Counted from the stretch's first letter, positions 1 to 12,235 are shown. The stretch is 64,000 nt of DNA from Carallia brachiata (GCA_021464245.1 JADCRB010000002.1:733796-797795), one strand, 5' to 3'. Notes: generated from the sequence alone by a model not told the origin. Numbers and translations: made by a program.

Positions 1-518
1 AATGCAATCATTGAAGATTGTCACATTCCATTCTGGAATATTCCCAATTTTTCTCCCGGTTTTAGCTTGAGAAATTGTGAGCTCCTTCACTGGCTCGCAA
101 CAATCACCTGCAATTATAAAACAAAAAGGGAGTTTTACTTTGAACTTAAATTTTATGTCAGCTGAACTTAAAGAAGATAAATATTATGATAAGATGAGAA
201 TGCTTGTTTGTATGATTCAACAAGCTAAATAAATTTTGATCTACATCAAATATCACGAGTTGAGATGCTATGAAGGTCAAGTAATGAGATTAAATCTATG
301 ATTTCCTATTTAGTACGAAAAATATCATAATTATTTGATCACAATAAAGACACTAAATTGCAGTACATCTTGACATAAATTATAGCATAATACCTATACT
401 TTAGTATTTTAATGACAAAAATAATAAAGTATTCTGATAATAAAATCATAAGTATGTTACCTTGACTGATGAGACAGAATAGAAATATGACACACAATGT
501 GCGAAGAATGGTTGTCAT
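1..518 (-). CDS. TPD1-like small secreted protein, left copy, 3' part missing
   Basis: Left member of a tandem pair; the 3' end of its CDS lies beyond the window edge. Exon 1 is 461..518 (58 nt, ATG at 518..516) and exon 2 starts at 107 and runs off the window at 1. The donor (GT after 461) and acceptor (AG before 107) sit exactly where they do in the right copy. Exon 1 encodes a signal peptide (MTTILRTLCVIFLFCLISQ). Exon 2 continues with D-C-C-E-P, KTGRKIG and EWNVTIFNDCI, the start of the cysteine-containing domain seen complete in the right copy. TPD1-type proteins are secreted ligands or ligand-like small proteins; the best known acts with the EMS1 receptor kinase in anthers. The short 120-residue members, as here, have no settled role. 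Family assignment rests on the complete copy at 9278-9979. The visible part has no frame break. Confidence 0.8.
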
Positions 519-603
519 TAGAAAGAAGACTCGGAATGTTTTTTTATCTCTATATATCTCTTAATCTAATTCTTTTGTTGCCTATTCGTCAACAGACTCG
601 TTC

Positions 604-611
604 TATTTATA
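604..611 (-). promoter_or_regulatory. TATA box of left TPD1-like gene
   Basis: TATAAATA on the minus strand, about 86 nt upstream of the start codon at 518. The same element sits at the same spacing upstream of the right copy (10064-10071), so the core promoter was duplicated with the gene. Confidence 0.6.
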
Positions 612-659
612 CACTTCCTTTGTACATAATTAAGGAAAGTTTAACAGTGGATTTACTGC

Positions 660-1380
660 CCCTAACAAATACTATATAATGCTCCAAATTAAATCATTAA
701 TTGCCATTGATATTATTCCCAATTTAGTAGATTACTCGATATCTAAAATAATTATTTAATTTTTTCCAAAAATATCTCTCTGATTTAGAAATTACCTAGA
801 ATGCTTTTTCCTTTTTTATCCGAAAATATAAGTCCAAAAGCGCCAGCAACACGTCCCTGCCTAAGCGCCTGCGATATATTAACTGCATTGCCCATAAAGA
901 GCCCCAGGACGAAAGAATGTGATTTGGTGGCACACTGGCACGCCCATGTGCATCTACCTGTGTTTATGTCCTATACATATGTTAAATATAATATTTATTT
1001 GATATTTTTCGTACATGTCAAACATTTTAATATACGTATTTAATATATTTAATTTTTATGTTATATATACATATATATTACATTATAAAAAAAAATCATG
1101 ATAATGGTTATTATATATTGTATGTTGAAAAAATACAGTGAAACTTCATTGCTCCTCGGTTCCACCTAACAAATACCATATAATGGTCCCAATCAATTCA
1201 CTGATTATAATTGATATTATTTCCAAATCAGTAGTTTAATCACATCTAAATTAACAATTAATCTCCCTCTAAAAAACAACTAACAATTGACTTATTTTCA
1301 CCAAAAATATCTCCCTAATTTAGAAATAACCTTTATCGTTTTTTTTTTCCTTTATATCCTAAAATATAAGTTCAAGTTGA
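660..1380. repeat. Repeat unit R, two diverged copies upstream of left TPD1-like gene
   Basis: A unit beginning near 'cctaacaaatactatataat' occurs at about 660-960 and again at about 1165-1380. Shared blocks are the AACAAATAC..ATATAATG start, a 'ttgatattattcccaa' block, and 'aaaatatctc..taatttagaaataacc'. The same pair is found at about 10152-10440 and 10686-11040 in the duplicated segment, and a short remnant lies near 8097-8135. No coding capacity is seen. It looks like an AT-rich non-autonomous element already doubled before the segmental duplication. Confidence 0.6.
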
Positions 1381-1979
1381 CCTTTATCCTCGAGTTAGAG
1401 CAGAAAGTATCAAGGCAACTCTTGACAACCTCTATTTGCTGAACTGTAGAGACACTAAATAATATTGCATTAAAAAAAAACAAGAAGAAATAGTCTCTTA
1501 CCCTTTTTTTGGTAAACACATGAGAAAAGAAAAAGAATAAAAATATAAAAATTCATGTAATTTTTCTTCGTTTGGTATGTATGAGAAAAGTTTTAACAAA
1601 AAAAAAGTGTTAGAGAACTAACCGATTAATCGGTTGGCCAAGATATCAGGCCGCTCAACAGGTTAGTTGGCCAGAATCTACACTTTCACACGCATTAAAG
1701 ACCCCAAATAAATAAATTTGAGTGAAAGAATAATGCAACTGGACTATAATTTAGAATGAATTGGTTAAGCAAAATATTTTTTTTTTAGTTTTAAATTTAC
1801 GTTTTAAGAGGAGATAAATTAAAAATAATAATTGTTTATTAATAGAATTAAGATACAAATGTATTTGTAATTTTTGAGTTCTAAGAAATTTAGTTGGATT
1901 TTTAAAAAAATAATAAATTTTTTGCTAGTACAATTTTCAGTAATAAGTTTGACTCGTCGCTTTGTTAAATAATGTGAAA

Positions 1980-2656
1980 ATGTCATAGCGACATATTCAG
2001 ACGTAAACCTAAAAAAAACATTAATTAGATTAAATGCTTAATCGACCAAACAGGCCCAAACCCAACATGAGTTGAGAATTCCGCCGCATCCCTATATCGG
2101 AGCTCAATGCAAGTTTTAAACACCAGAGAGTCTGAGACCAAAAAAAAAAAAAAAAAAAAAAGAAGTACTAAGTTTTGAGCTCAATTCATTTACCGCCATA
2201 TTCTTTTTTTTTTTTTTTGTTACAAAAGGAGGTCGAGGGTTAAGAGAAGAAAAGTCTTACACTAGTAAACCACGGAGTCATTGAACTCCAATAATATCCT
2301 GTTGTGGCAAGAACAATATACCATTAAGAAGTATCGTCATTAGATGAAGACTTTAATCCAAAGCGCCAACAAAATTAGTCATCCAACCGACAGCTTAATT
2401 CCCTTTTCTGGTTAGTTGGGAAATTCCAACATAGCCAATCCCGTATTCTTACAACCGCAAACTTGGGGCAACAAGCAGAGAAGTGCATGCTCGCATGGGC
2501 CTCCGTTGGACCATTCGGCCTCACCAAGAGGCCGGAGCAACCTCTGGGTGAGATCCAAAATTAGGACCTTAGAGGCCCAGTGGAACAAAGACTTGTAGGT
2601 CCAAGGTGTCAGAAGAATCCACGCATATGTCCAATTTATTATGCACGGAGCTGAGA
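1980..2656 (+). repeat. Dispersed repeat P, copy 1 (inverted copy at 5265-5590, third at 12780-13230)
   Basis: A GC-richer stretch with recognisable blocks such as 'cccaacatgagttgagaatt', 'tggggcaacaagc', 'ggccggagca' and 'tccaatttattatgcacgga'. It is found again in the same orientation at about 12780-13230, as part of the segmental duplication, and as its reverse complement at about 5265-5590. The inverted copy shows that the unit moves independently of the tandem duplication. It carries no convincing protein, and the short open frames in it differ between copies. Confidence 0.7.
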
Positions 2657-2668
2657 AATGGTAGGTAG

Positions 2669-2905
2669 CTTGGGTTGCCTACCATCAATGGGAGGTTGTC
2701 GCCCGTTGTGTGCCAAAGTATTGTGGATACGGTCCAGAAGAAGTTAGAGGATTGGCAAGCTAAGCAGCTCTCCTTTGGCGGGCGCCTAACGCTTGTCGAA
2801 TCAGTGAGTTCTGTGTTGCCCATCTATGCAATGCAGACAATGCCGCTTCATGTATTTGTCTGCGACAAGCTAGACAAATTAAACAGGAACTTCTTGTGGG
2901 GGACT
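2669..2905 (+). pseudogene. LINE (non-LTR) reverse-transcriptase fragment
   Basis: An open stretch translates to LGLPTINGR, then ..VQKKLEDWQAKQLSFGGR, ..SVLPIYAMQTMPLHVFVCDK and LNRNFLWG. The order 'YLGLP..GR', 'KL..W..K.LS.GGR..L..SV', 'LP.Y.MQ' and 'FLWG' is the conserved C-terminal part of plant LINE reverse transcriptases. It is truncated on both sides: the residue before LGLP is a TAG stop, and after FLWG the sequence falls into a simple GTA/GCA-type repeat. It is a dead fragment of roughly 80 residues out of more than 1000. Confidence 0.8.
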
Positions 2906-3511
2906 CAGCTGATGGTATTAGTAGTAGTAGCAGTAGCAGCATATAACGTGAAAGATAAAATATATAATATGATAAAAAGGTTATAAAGTAGATATATGAT
3001 AATTTAAAGAAAAATATGCAACATTTGTTAACAGTTATAAAAAATTTTGGTGATTAAACTATTTATATTATGTACTTCATGAGTATAAGAAAGGAGTGAC
3101 AACGACTCATGATGATGCTCATAATGATTTTATTGATTTTGATTCTTAATGATTGTTCACACATATGATATATTTTTTTTAATATGTCAAATAATTTTTT
3201 TATTATGTTATATATTTTATTTGTTGCGTCTTATATTAAAATACTTACAATCACTAAATCTTACAGTCATGAAGTTTTTTATTGGTGAAAATAGGTGATG
3301 AATGTCTTGTCAACGATACTAAACTTATTTATTGATTTTATTCATATAATTTTACATGTGTTTGGCGGACCGAATTCTTATTTTTCCTATTTTCTGCATA
3401 TATTGCATGTCCTTAACGTGTGTTTCAATTAATATTTTACCTTACTCAGAATCTTGTGAGAATCTCAATCCATCTTGTGCTTCGATTAAGTATGTTTCAA
3501 TAAAAAGCATG

Positions 3512-3683
3512 ATCAAAGGCTTTTATTTTGATATATTTTCTTATCATTTAACCTCATGCATTGATTGGAGATACTAATCTTAAAAAAATTAAAACACATC
3601 AAAGGCTTTTATTTTGATATATTTTCTTATCATTTAACCTCATGCATTGATTGGAGATACTAATCTTAAAAAAATTAAAACAC
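3512..3683. repeat. Perfect 86-bp direct tandem duplication
   Basis: The 86-bp block starting 'atcaaaggcttttattttg' at 3512 is repeated without visible change at 3598-3683. A (TA)n microsatellite follows after about 18 bp. Perfect identity suggests a very recent event or an assembly artefact. Confidence 0.9.
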
Positions 3684-4252
3684 AAATACAAAGACATGCT
3701 AATATATATATATATATATATATATGACGGAAGACGTCGGAAGCACCAACGGTCACCGTGCACAGTGCTTTATTGGAAGAATTTAATAAAAAAGAACAAG
3801 AAAAATCCCTGCTAGAGACTAGAAAGTTTTGTAAATTTCCTTCTTCGATTCTTTCTTGTTCTTTCTATTTCTTTCGTTTTTTAATTTTATGTTTTTGTAT
3901 GTACGGAGTACGGTAAATTTTTGAAAAACCTGGAAGAACCAACAAAAAATTTAAAAAAGTTAACTTTTAGTTTTTTAAAAAATATATTATTATAGATATC
4001 TAAACTTATCTAAATTTAGACGGACACTTCTGATCCTATGTTTGATACGTATATCTTTTTTTTTATATTTTTCAATTACTTTTTACCGTGTTCCACATAT
4101 GATTATTATATATTAAATACCGGAAACATGTCTGACATTTCTCACCTTCAATTCTTCTTAGGCGACACGCAGAAGATCATTAGGCACGAATTGGGCAATG
4201 GGAAATTTTGATCTGGTAGTTAATGATAACTTCTCTTCTTTTTTTTTTTTTT

Positions 4253-5143
4253 GAGATAAACATTAAAATAGTCCTAAATTTTTTAGAATTTTTTCAATGT
4301 AATCCTATATCTTTTTATGTTTTCATATCAATCCTATAATTATGATTTTAGTTATAATTAAGTCCTATCTAAACGGAATTGGTTAGTCAATCCGTTACAA
4401 ACTGTATTTGACCTCAAGAAATACATAAATATAATTTTAAAAAAAGAAATACGTTATATTTTAAAAAAGAAACCCTCATTTTTTTTTTGAGAAAATTGAC
4501 GAGGATGCACTGTCTAAATCCGTCATAATCAAATTTAATTTTTTTAGAATTAATTTATGTCCAACTTTTTTAGAATCAAATTAAAATATCTTTAAACGTG
4601 TTCTAAACATGTCCAATACACTTTTTTATTGTGTCCAACATGAGTGTCTGATTTTTTTTTTAATTTTTTGTTTGACACTTTTTGACATATCAGAATTTTA
4701 ACTTGCGATTACCTCTTTCGACATTCACCCGTGAGTTTCACTTTTATGCACCAAAACGTTATCACTGAGACAACAAATGAATGCAAAGCTTCAGTCTTTG
4801 GATTGTTTTCGAGTTAGGAGCCGAAGAAATTTGCTTCATGGTTGGCGATTTAAATTTGTTTTTGAACTGGGGGATTTCAATGAGAGTATATGGGGAGGAA
4901 ACAAGACAAAAAAAAAACACATGGATTTTCTTTTAAAAAAATAACGTATTTCTCTTTTTAAAATTATATTATGTATTTCCTATAGTCAAATACCGTTTAT
5001 AACGCGTTGATTAACGATTCGGTTTAGATAGGACTTAATTATAATTAAAACCATAGTTATAAGACTGATATGAAAACATAAAAAGATATATGACTACATT
5101 GAAAAAATTTTACAAGGTTTAGGACTATTTTGATGTTTATCCC
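4253..5143. mobile_element. Long-TIR fold-back element (Mutator-like MITE type)
   Basis: The two ends are long inverted repeats. The left arm (about 4255-4480) begins GATAAACATTAAAATAGTCC and the right arm (about 4910-5142) read in reverse begins GATAAACATCAAAATAGTCC. Homology continues for roughly 220 bp through 'tatctttttatgttttcat', 'ttataattaagtcctatcta' and 'tatttgac'. The loop (about 4480-4910) has no transposase-like frame, so the element is non-autonomous. Both flanks are T-rich, so a target-site duplication cannot be fixed. The long TIR suggests a Mutator-like family; that is inference. Confidence 0.75.
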
Positions 5144-5264
5144 CTTTTTTTTTGGGTAGAAAATTTTTTGGTTGAAATTTTCTCTTTTCTTTTTTTTTCT
5201 TTTGATAGAAAGTTAATGACAATTTTTTTTTTCCTGTGGAGTTAATGATAAATTTTGGTGCTCT

Positions 5265-5590
5265 GTGAGAATGTTGGGTGAGTCTTCTTAGACCTTGGAC
5301 CTCAAAGTCTTTGTTCCGCTGGCCCTATTGGGTCCAAATCTTGGACCTTACCATCTGCTCCGGCCTCTTGGTGAGGACAAATGGTACAACGGAGGCCCAC
5401 GTCGCATGTACTTTTCGGCGTGTTGCTCCAAGTTTGCGGTTATAGGAAGTGGCAGTGAATCGAGCTCGGAACTTGTACTTTTACGGTATAGAGATGCGAC
5501 AGAATTCTCGACTCATGTTGGGTTTGGGCCCGTTTGGTCCACTAAGCATTTCATCCAATTAACATTTTTTTTTTGAGGTGTGTGTCGGAT
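5265..5590 (-). repeat. Dispersed repeat P, inverted copy
   Basis: This is the reverse complement of the repeat at 1980-2656. It contains the reversed 'ggaccttggacctcaaagtc', 'ctccggcctcttggtgagga' and 'actcatgttgggtttgggcc' blocks. An open frame of 93 codons in it is a by-product of the repeat and has no recognisable domain. Confidence 0.7.
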
Positions 5591-8500
5591 ATCAGGATAC
5601 GCCAGTGCCAAACTTCACATAATTTAATGGACAATTTTTGGAGCAAGTTAAATTTCTTATTGAAAAATTGTATTGACACTAAATTGTTATCCTTTAAAAA
5701 TCGAACTAAATTTGTCAAAATGCACAAACTTACAGAGATATTTGTATGTTAACTCTATTAATAAAAATAATTTTTTTTATTTCAACTTTTTTTATTAGTA
5801 GATTTAAAAGGTATGTTACTTAGTCAATTCATTCTAAACTGTAGTTCACTGACATTTTCCTTTCCACCCCAATTTATGCATTTGGGGTATTTAATACCTC
5901 GAAAAGATTAGATGTTGCCCGATAAAAATGTACACAAATCGGTTTGAAACGGTTTATTTTTATATTCAAAGGAAATCATTGGTGGCTGTTGAAAATTTTT
6001 AAAATTACAACCAAACTAATATAAGTGTGAAACTAACTAAATTGTTATTAATAGTTGAAAGTTAATTTGGTCAGTTTAGTGGTTTAGACCATATTATCCT
6101 TGATTTTAATATGTCACGAGATGCAGCATAAGTAATTTGACTCCTCGATCTGCACGATTACCAGCAAGTATTAATGGCTTGACCAAACGATGGATAATTG
6201 GGTGGAAAAATATAGAACTCATAAGTAAAAAGGAAATAAATGGCTTTAAACACTCAATAAGATTAGCAGTGTTGACAATGTTGACTAACTGTTCAAGCAG
6301 ATTAAATATGCCTTCTCAGTTAGCTCCGGCATGCTTTTCCTTTCCTCGTAGCACAGGCTTCTTATCAAAATAGTGTTAATGGGCACTACTTACCTTCTAA
6401 ATTGGGGACAAGGCAGTGCTCTTAAATTGAAAGAATAATAGCATTGTTGTGTTCCAATAAATGTAGTTTAACTACTCTTTGCAATTTGTAAAAATAAAAC
6501 ACTAAAAAATTTAAAATAAAATTTAGGCAGTTGAGTCGGTTTTGACGGTTTTAGATCTCAAAATCAAAACTATACCATCGAGTGTGGCTTATTTAAATTA
6601 AAAACTATAATCAATCTGCTTGTGGTAATTTTGGCTATTTTGATTTGATTTTGGTTAGGTGGATTGGACAATTAATGTAAACTCCTACCGGCCAACAACT
6701 TATTCAGCATGCAAGATATGTTGGCCAAACAACTAATCAGACAAACTAAGATATCTCGACCAACCGACTGATGAAGACAAAAGATACTTTCGGCAACAAA
6801 AAAAACCCCAAATAAAGCCATTTTTTTAACTCACCAAAGCAAACTCGTAATTGGTTTTGAAATCTTGATAAAAACAAAGAAGAAAATCTAACCCTCCCCC
6901 TCCCACTTGGGTCTAAGTTAGGGATACTTTAAAAAAAAAAAAAAAAAAAATTTTGCGTTTGGACGTTATTATAATTTTTGCGAACTGTGGTTTTTTTTTT
7001 TAAATTGTTCTTCACGTTCTTTTTGTCACCTTTTTTTTTTTTGTCCTTCTCTAAGAGTAGAATAATTTTCTGAAAATTAGAAAAAAATTAAAAATTGAAA
7101 AAAATTGTAAAATAATTCTTTAAAAATATGAAATTTCTAAAAATAAAAAATTATGAAAACAGAAAAATTCTAAAAGTTAGAAGTCAAATTTGATGTAGTT
7201 TTGCACTTGTGCATACTTCAAAGGCGTTGTGGCCCCACGAGTCCGCATTTGCCTTAGCCGTTGGATCGGCCGTTGCTTCAAGCCGGTGGGCTTGTTACTT
7301 TGTTCGCTTTGAGGAAGTGGCCTTATTCAGATAACTTGAAACGAAATAATTAATTTCCATTTTGGTCTATTCTCTTGTCTGTTAATGCTAATCCATATTA
7401 TCAAACCTATCCTTGCTATTGAGCCAGTCAAGCAGCCAGATCATTAGGTCACTGTTTAAACAGAATGTATAATTAAAATATGTATAAATAGTAATAAAAT
7501 ATACATATATAAATTGAAGTAATTACCAAAATTTAATTCCAAATTATAGAAAATAAAATAATAACTTATATTCTGTCTATTTTAAAGCCTGGTCATTATT
7601 TCACTAAAATAAAATTGAAAATTACTCACAAGATTTAAGTTGTGATTATGCAAAATATATCATACTGAGCCAAATTCATTGCTAAAATAAAAGGACACTA
7701 TTTTGGACAATTTGACCATATGCAAAATCTGTCGGGACCACCCAAATCTATCACCGAATTTTGTTCGGATAGTTGGGACAAAGTCGGGTCTGAAAATCAT
7801 GTGCTAATCTATGCAAGTCTAGATAAAATTGTAAAGAATAATACAAACTAATAATTCAATTTGGTGACACAAATGTCACCATAACACAAGTAAAGCATAT
7901 GTGATTTTGTATAATAAATTTTTTGGGAGTTCAAGTAAATATTTCAAGTAGGTCTGTGAGACACAATTCCTACTTAATCATTTTATGAATTAAAAATAAG
8001 TAAATAAATAAATAAATAAATCCTTGGCTAAGTAATTCAGAAAAGTTTAAATAGGAATTTAATTACCTTAATATACCCATTTATCTATAATAATCCGAAA
8101 CAAATACCATTTAATGCTCCTAATTAATGTTCATCATTATAGAAAAGTCATGTTTTGAACCTTAATGGGAATTGTTATTTACAATAAAGGACATATACGA
8201 CAGAATTTTCATATAACGTTAATCGGGTTTATAAATGTCCTAAAGTTGTCATATTTGATTGGCTCCAAAGTGTGTAGGGTGAACATTTGTTAGAAGAATA
8301 CATTCTCTTCGAAAACATTTTCAATTAAGTTGAGATCCGTAGTCACCTTCTCCTTAACGACATTATTCTATTACCACCATTAAATTTTGAATTTACATTT
8401 ATACCTGTCTATCTTAAGTTGGGTAGAGAAAGACACCTATTGTGTATCGATATTTTAATGAAAATGCGAGGCAAACTCTACACAGAAAGCTTATAAACAA

Positions 8501-9180
8501 ACGCAGTACCCAAGTTTTGCTCAAGATAGAGCAAAAGGACCTAATATGAGCAGGTCTCTTAGTTTTTTTTTTTTTTTTTAAATGTATTGTTGGTATGTAA
8601 GTTATCATATACGTGAGTTGAGACCGAGAGTCACCCGTTGATATTTTCATTCAATCTCTCTCATAGAAAAAACTTACCATTCGAATACTGTTGAATTCGA
8701 GTGAGCCTCTCTCAAGTGTTAACTATTTTAGAATCAGTACCGCACGTATACAGTTAAACAGACAGTTAAAAGAGGATATTGCTTCTAAAGCACAATCCCT
8801 GAGACTCGAATCCAAATCAAACATAGAAAAGAGATAACGAATTACTACTAAACTACCACTTTATATAATAACATATGTCTTAGTCAAAATCAAAAATATA
8901 AACTTTTTTTTTTCGTCGAATAAGAGGCCCCATTTATGGGCCCGTTGGCCCCTAAGGGACAACAAGAAATGCATATTACGTGGGGCTTGCCGAAAGTTTG
9001 TAATAAATGGGCCCTTACAGCTCACTTTCAGCGGCACTATTGGTGTAGTGGTGTGTGTGAATTTAGAATTCATTTTAATTCAGAATACAGACAGAGAAAA
9101 AAAAAACGAAGCATTTGCAATCTATACACGAGCTTAAATTATGAGAAAATATATCAAAGTAAAAGTCTTTAATCATTCTT
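5591..9180. other. Intergenic spacer with no supported gene
   Basis: AT-rich DNA. It has homopolymer runs (6931-6950, 8563-8579), an (AAAT)n-type microsatellite at about 8000-8020, a short remnant of repeat unit R near 8097-8135, and two small GC-richer islands at about 7200-7330 and 8925-9060. The islands contain GGCCC/TGGGCC-type sequence but I see no coding structure, and the short open frames have no family signature. Confidence 0.5.
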
Positions 9181-9186
9181 TTTATT
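9181..9186 (-). promoter_or_regulatory. Probable polyadenylation signal of right TPD1-like gene
   Basis: AATAAA on the minus strand, about 92 nt downstream of the stop codon at 9278-9280. The spacing fits a plant 3' UTR. Confidence 0.45.
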
Positions 9187-9277
9187 GAAACATTACATTA
9201 TTGCATTATTGCAGCGCAAAATAGATTGAGATTTCCGCCATACTCTTAGTAAAGTAAAACATCAATTGAAAGATATG

Positions 9278-9979
9278 CTAAGAACATGCAATATGTGCGG
9301 AAAGTGGGGAAAATGGGAATTCAGTCTTCCAAGCGTAAGTAAAGTTATATGAAGTAAATCCAGGAATGGGTTGACCGTCATTAACAAGACATCCATCGTC
9401 TGTTTTTGCTAATATTTTCGGATCAATTTTTTCTATGCTCTGAAATCCATTACAAGCCAGCTTGACATCTAATTGAACGCAAATGCAATCATTGAAGATT
9501 GTCACATTCCATTCTGGAATATTCTGAATTTTTCTCCCAGTTTTAGCTTGAGAAATTTTGAGCTCCTTTACTGGTTCACAACAATCACCTGCAATTATAA
9601 AACAAAAAAGAGAGTTTTACTTTGAACTTTAATTTTATGTCAGCTGACCACAAAAAAGATAAGTATTGTGATAAGAGACCAATGCTCGTTTGTATGGTTA
9701 AATTAGCTAAATGAATTCGGATCTGCGTGAAATATTACAAGTCCATATGTTAGGAAGATCAAGTAGTGAGGTATGCGAAAAATATCGTAATTACCTTATC
9801 GCAATAAATATACTAAATCATAATACGCTTTGACGGAGATTGTAGGGTAATACTTATACTTTACTATTTTAATGACAAAAAAAATTAAAGTATTGTGATA
9901 ATAAGATCATAAGTGCATTACCTCGCTCGATGAGACAAAATAGAAAAATGACACATAAGAGGCGAAGAATGGTTGCCAT
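9278..9979 (-). CDS. TPD1-like small secreted cysteine-rich protein, right copy (complete)
   Basis: Two exons: 9922..9979 (start codon 9979..9977) and 9278..9588, giving 369 nt and 122 residues. The GT donor and AG acceptor are clear and the intron is in phase 1. The protein has a hydrophobic signal peptide (MATILRLLCVIFLFCLIERG). The mature domain runs through D-C-C-E-P, KTGRKIQ, EWNVTIFNDCICVQ, V-K-L-A-C-N-G-F-Q-S, IDPKIL, D-G-C-L-V-N-D-G, YAWKTEFPF. The 'C..V.L.C.GF.S...DP.IL......CLVN' pattern is that of the TPD1 family. TPD1 itself is an EMS1 ligand in anther development, but short members like this one are poorly characterised, so function is inferred only to the level of a secreted signalling-type protein. 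It is a tandem duplicate of the gene at 1-518, 9.48 kb apart, and looks intact. Confidence 0.87.
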
Positions 9980-10063
9980 TAGAAAGAAGACGGAGGGTTT
10001 TCTTTTCTTTCTATGTCCCTCAATATAATTCTCTTTGTTGCCTATTCGTTAACAGACTTGTTC

Positions 10064-10071
10064 TATTTATA
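10064..10071 (-). promoter_or_regulatory. TATA box of right TPD1-like gene
   Basis: TATAAATA on the minus strand about 85 nt upstream of the start codon at 9979. It is conserved in position and sequence with 604-611 of the left copy. Confidence 0.6.
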
Positions 10072-10151
10072 CACTTCCTTGGTAAATAATTAAGGAAAGT
10101 TGAACAGTGGATTTCCATACCTTAGGTAAATACATCCAAGCCTCATTATTG

Positions 10152-11040
10152 CCCCTATCAAATACTGTATAATGCTCCGAATTAAATCACTAATTACCAT
10201 TGATATTATTTCCAATTTAGTAGATTACTCAATATCTAAAATAATTATTTATTTTTTCCAAAAATATCTCTGTGATTTAGAAATAACCTAGAATGTTTTT
10301 TTCTTTTATGTCCCAAAATGTAAGTCCAAAAGCGCCAGATACAAGTCCCTGCCTAAGCGCCTATAATCTATTAACTGCATTGCGCATCAAGAGCCCCAGG
10401 AAGAAAGAATGTGATTTGGTGGCACACTGGCACGCCCTTGTGGATCCACGAGCAGTGATACTACTAAAGTAATGTGTATATAAGTTCGATACATATGTTA
10501 AATATAATATTTATTTGACATTTTTTAGATATACATCGAACACTTCAATACACGTATTTAATATATTTAATTTTTTTATTCTATACACATATATGTATAT
10601 ATATTACATCATAAAATATCATAATAATGATTAATATATATTATATGTTGAAAAAATACAGTGAAACTTCATTACTCCACGGCTCCACCTAACAAATACC
10701 ATATAATGCTCCCAATCAAATCACTGATTATAATTGATATTATTCCCAAATCAGTAGTTTACTCACATCTAAAATAACAATTGACCTTCCTCTCAAAACC
10801 AACTAACAATTGACTTATTTTCACCAAAAATATCTCTCTAATTTAGAAATAACCTTTATTGGTTTTTTTTTTATTTTATATCCTAAAACAGAAGCTCAAA
10901 AGTGCCAGTTATGCGTCACTGGCACTGCCTGGTGCCTAAGTCAAAGTGCCTATGATCAAGTGCCCATCGAGAGCCCTAAGAAAGAAAGTGATTTGGTGGC
11001 CCACTGGGGTACCCGTGTGCATACAATGCATGACTAGTAG
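10152..11040. repeat. Repeat unit R, two copies upstream of right TPD1-like gene
   Basis: Units at about 10152-10440 and 10686-11040 correspond to those at 660-960 and 1165-1380. The second unit here keeps a block ('agtgccag..', 'gagagccctaagaaagaaag', 'tgatttggtgg') that is missing from its left-copy counterpart, so the left copy has lost sequence at this point. Confidence 0.6.
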
Positions 11041-12235
11041 ACTGTTGGGATTAGAGCATAATTACATAATTTAAATTTTAATATTTGATTAAAATTAAAA
11101 TTAATAATTTTAAAATAAGATTAATAATTTTTAAAATATAAAAATAATAACCGTTAATTTTTATTTTAAAAATTATTAATTTTATTTTAAAACTATTAAT
11201 CACAATATTAATTAAAATATTAATTAAAATATTAAAATAAAACATACTGTCAATTTCTCTTCAGAATAAAGACGTAAGCCTAATCCTCCCAATGCTCTTT
11301 GGCTTAAATGAAAGATGTTGGACTGCCAACCTCCAGATTAGACTGGATGCGACCGAGCGGCGCCTTACAAGGTGCGTTAATTGGTAACTCGCCCAGGCAA
11401 AACAGGCGAACCCCAAGTACTTCCCGTGATCAGACATCGCCACAAGACCGGATGCCCTTTTAATTCTATACTTTTGTCTACTCGGCACATTTTTGAAAAG
11501 CAAAAGATGGGACGACCGTACGAAGAGAATGGAAGGATATCGACAACAGAATAATGAGAAATATTTTTTATAATAATGCCTATTTTTATAATAAAAAAAA
11601 TAATATTTTAATTTTTTATTATATTTTATTAATTTTATTACAAAAATTAAGATTTGTTGTATTATTGATATTTCTTATGTTCTCCTCGTTTGGCCTATAC
11701 ACCGATTTCCTTTTTAAAAATAATACTTGAGATCAGTGGTGGATCCATGTTTGATTACCCAACTTAAGAAAAAAGAAACTTATAATTTATAACTAAAGAA
11801 ATTTTAACTTAACACATATTTTTTAATGAATATAATTTATTCATAATTTTACACTACATAATAAATAATATTTAATTAAAATAATAAAATAAAAATTTTT
11901 TATATAATATTAAATCATTAATAAATTGTACTCATTAAAAAAAATAAAATTTACAAACACTTTATCCTAATTCAAATTTATGTTTTACCCCCTTTTAATT
12001 GTCTCTATGGGAAAAAGTAATAAGTTAAATTTTTTACTATTATCCCCACTAAAATTTATACTTTACTTACACTAAATATTGTATTTGATATTTTACTTAT
12101 ATTTTTCTAACTAGAAGGTTATTGTATATATAAAAATAAGATTATTTTATTATGTCATTATGTATAATAAAATAATATTATTTTATTATTTATATTATTG
12201 CTCTCATTTCTGGATCCGTCTTGCTCGAGATTTAG
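11041..12235. other. Segment present only in the right duplicate
   Basis: An AT-rich stretch with a short GC-richer part at about 11270-11520 and long A/T runs. Its flanks align with the left copy near 1380, so this is either an insertion in the right copy or a deletion in the left. I see no terminal repeats, target duplication or coding domain that would identify it as a known element. Confidence 0.45.

Larger units (their letters stand above)
519..4252. other. Intergenic, repeat-rich spacer
   Basis: No gene is supported here. The region holds repeat unit R, poly-A/T runs (2141-2161, 2201-2218), a GC-richer repeat at about 1980-2656, a LINE fragment (2669-2905), an 86-bp tandem duplication (3512-3683) and a (TA)n microsatellite at about 3701-3725. 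Short open frames inside it overlap these repeats and resemble no plant protein family other than the LINE scrap. Confidence 0.6.

Noticed and set aside
5295..5576. 93-codon open frame as a gene
   Set aside because: It is the reverse complement of repeat P and open by chance.
8795..8820. Possible tRNA T-arm ('gactcgaatcc')
   Set aside because: No acceptor stem, anticodon arm or A-box at the right distance. No tRNA or rRNA gene was recognised in the window.
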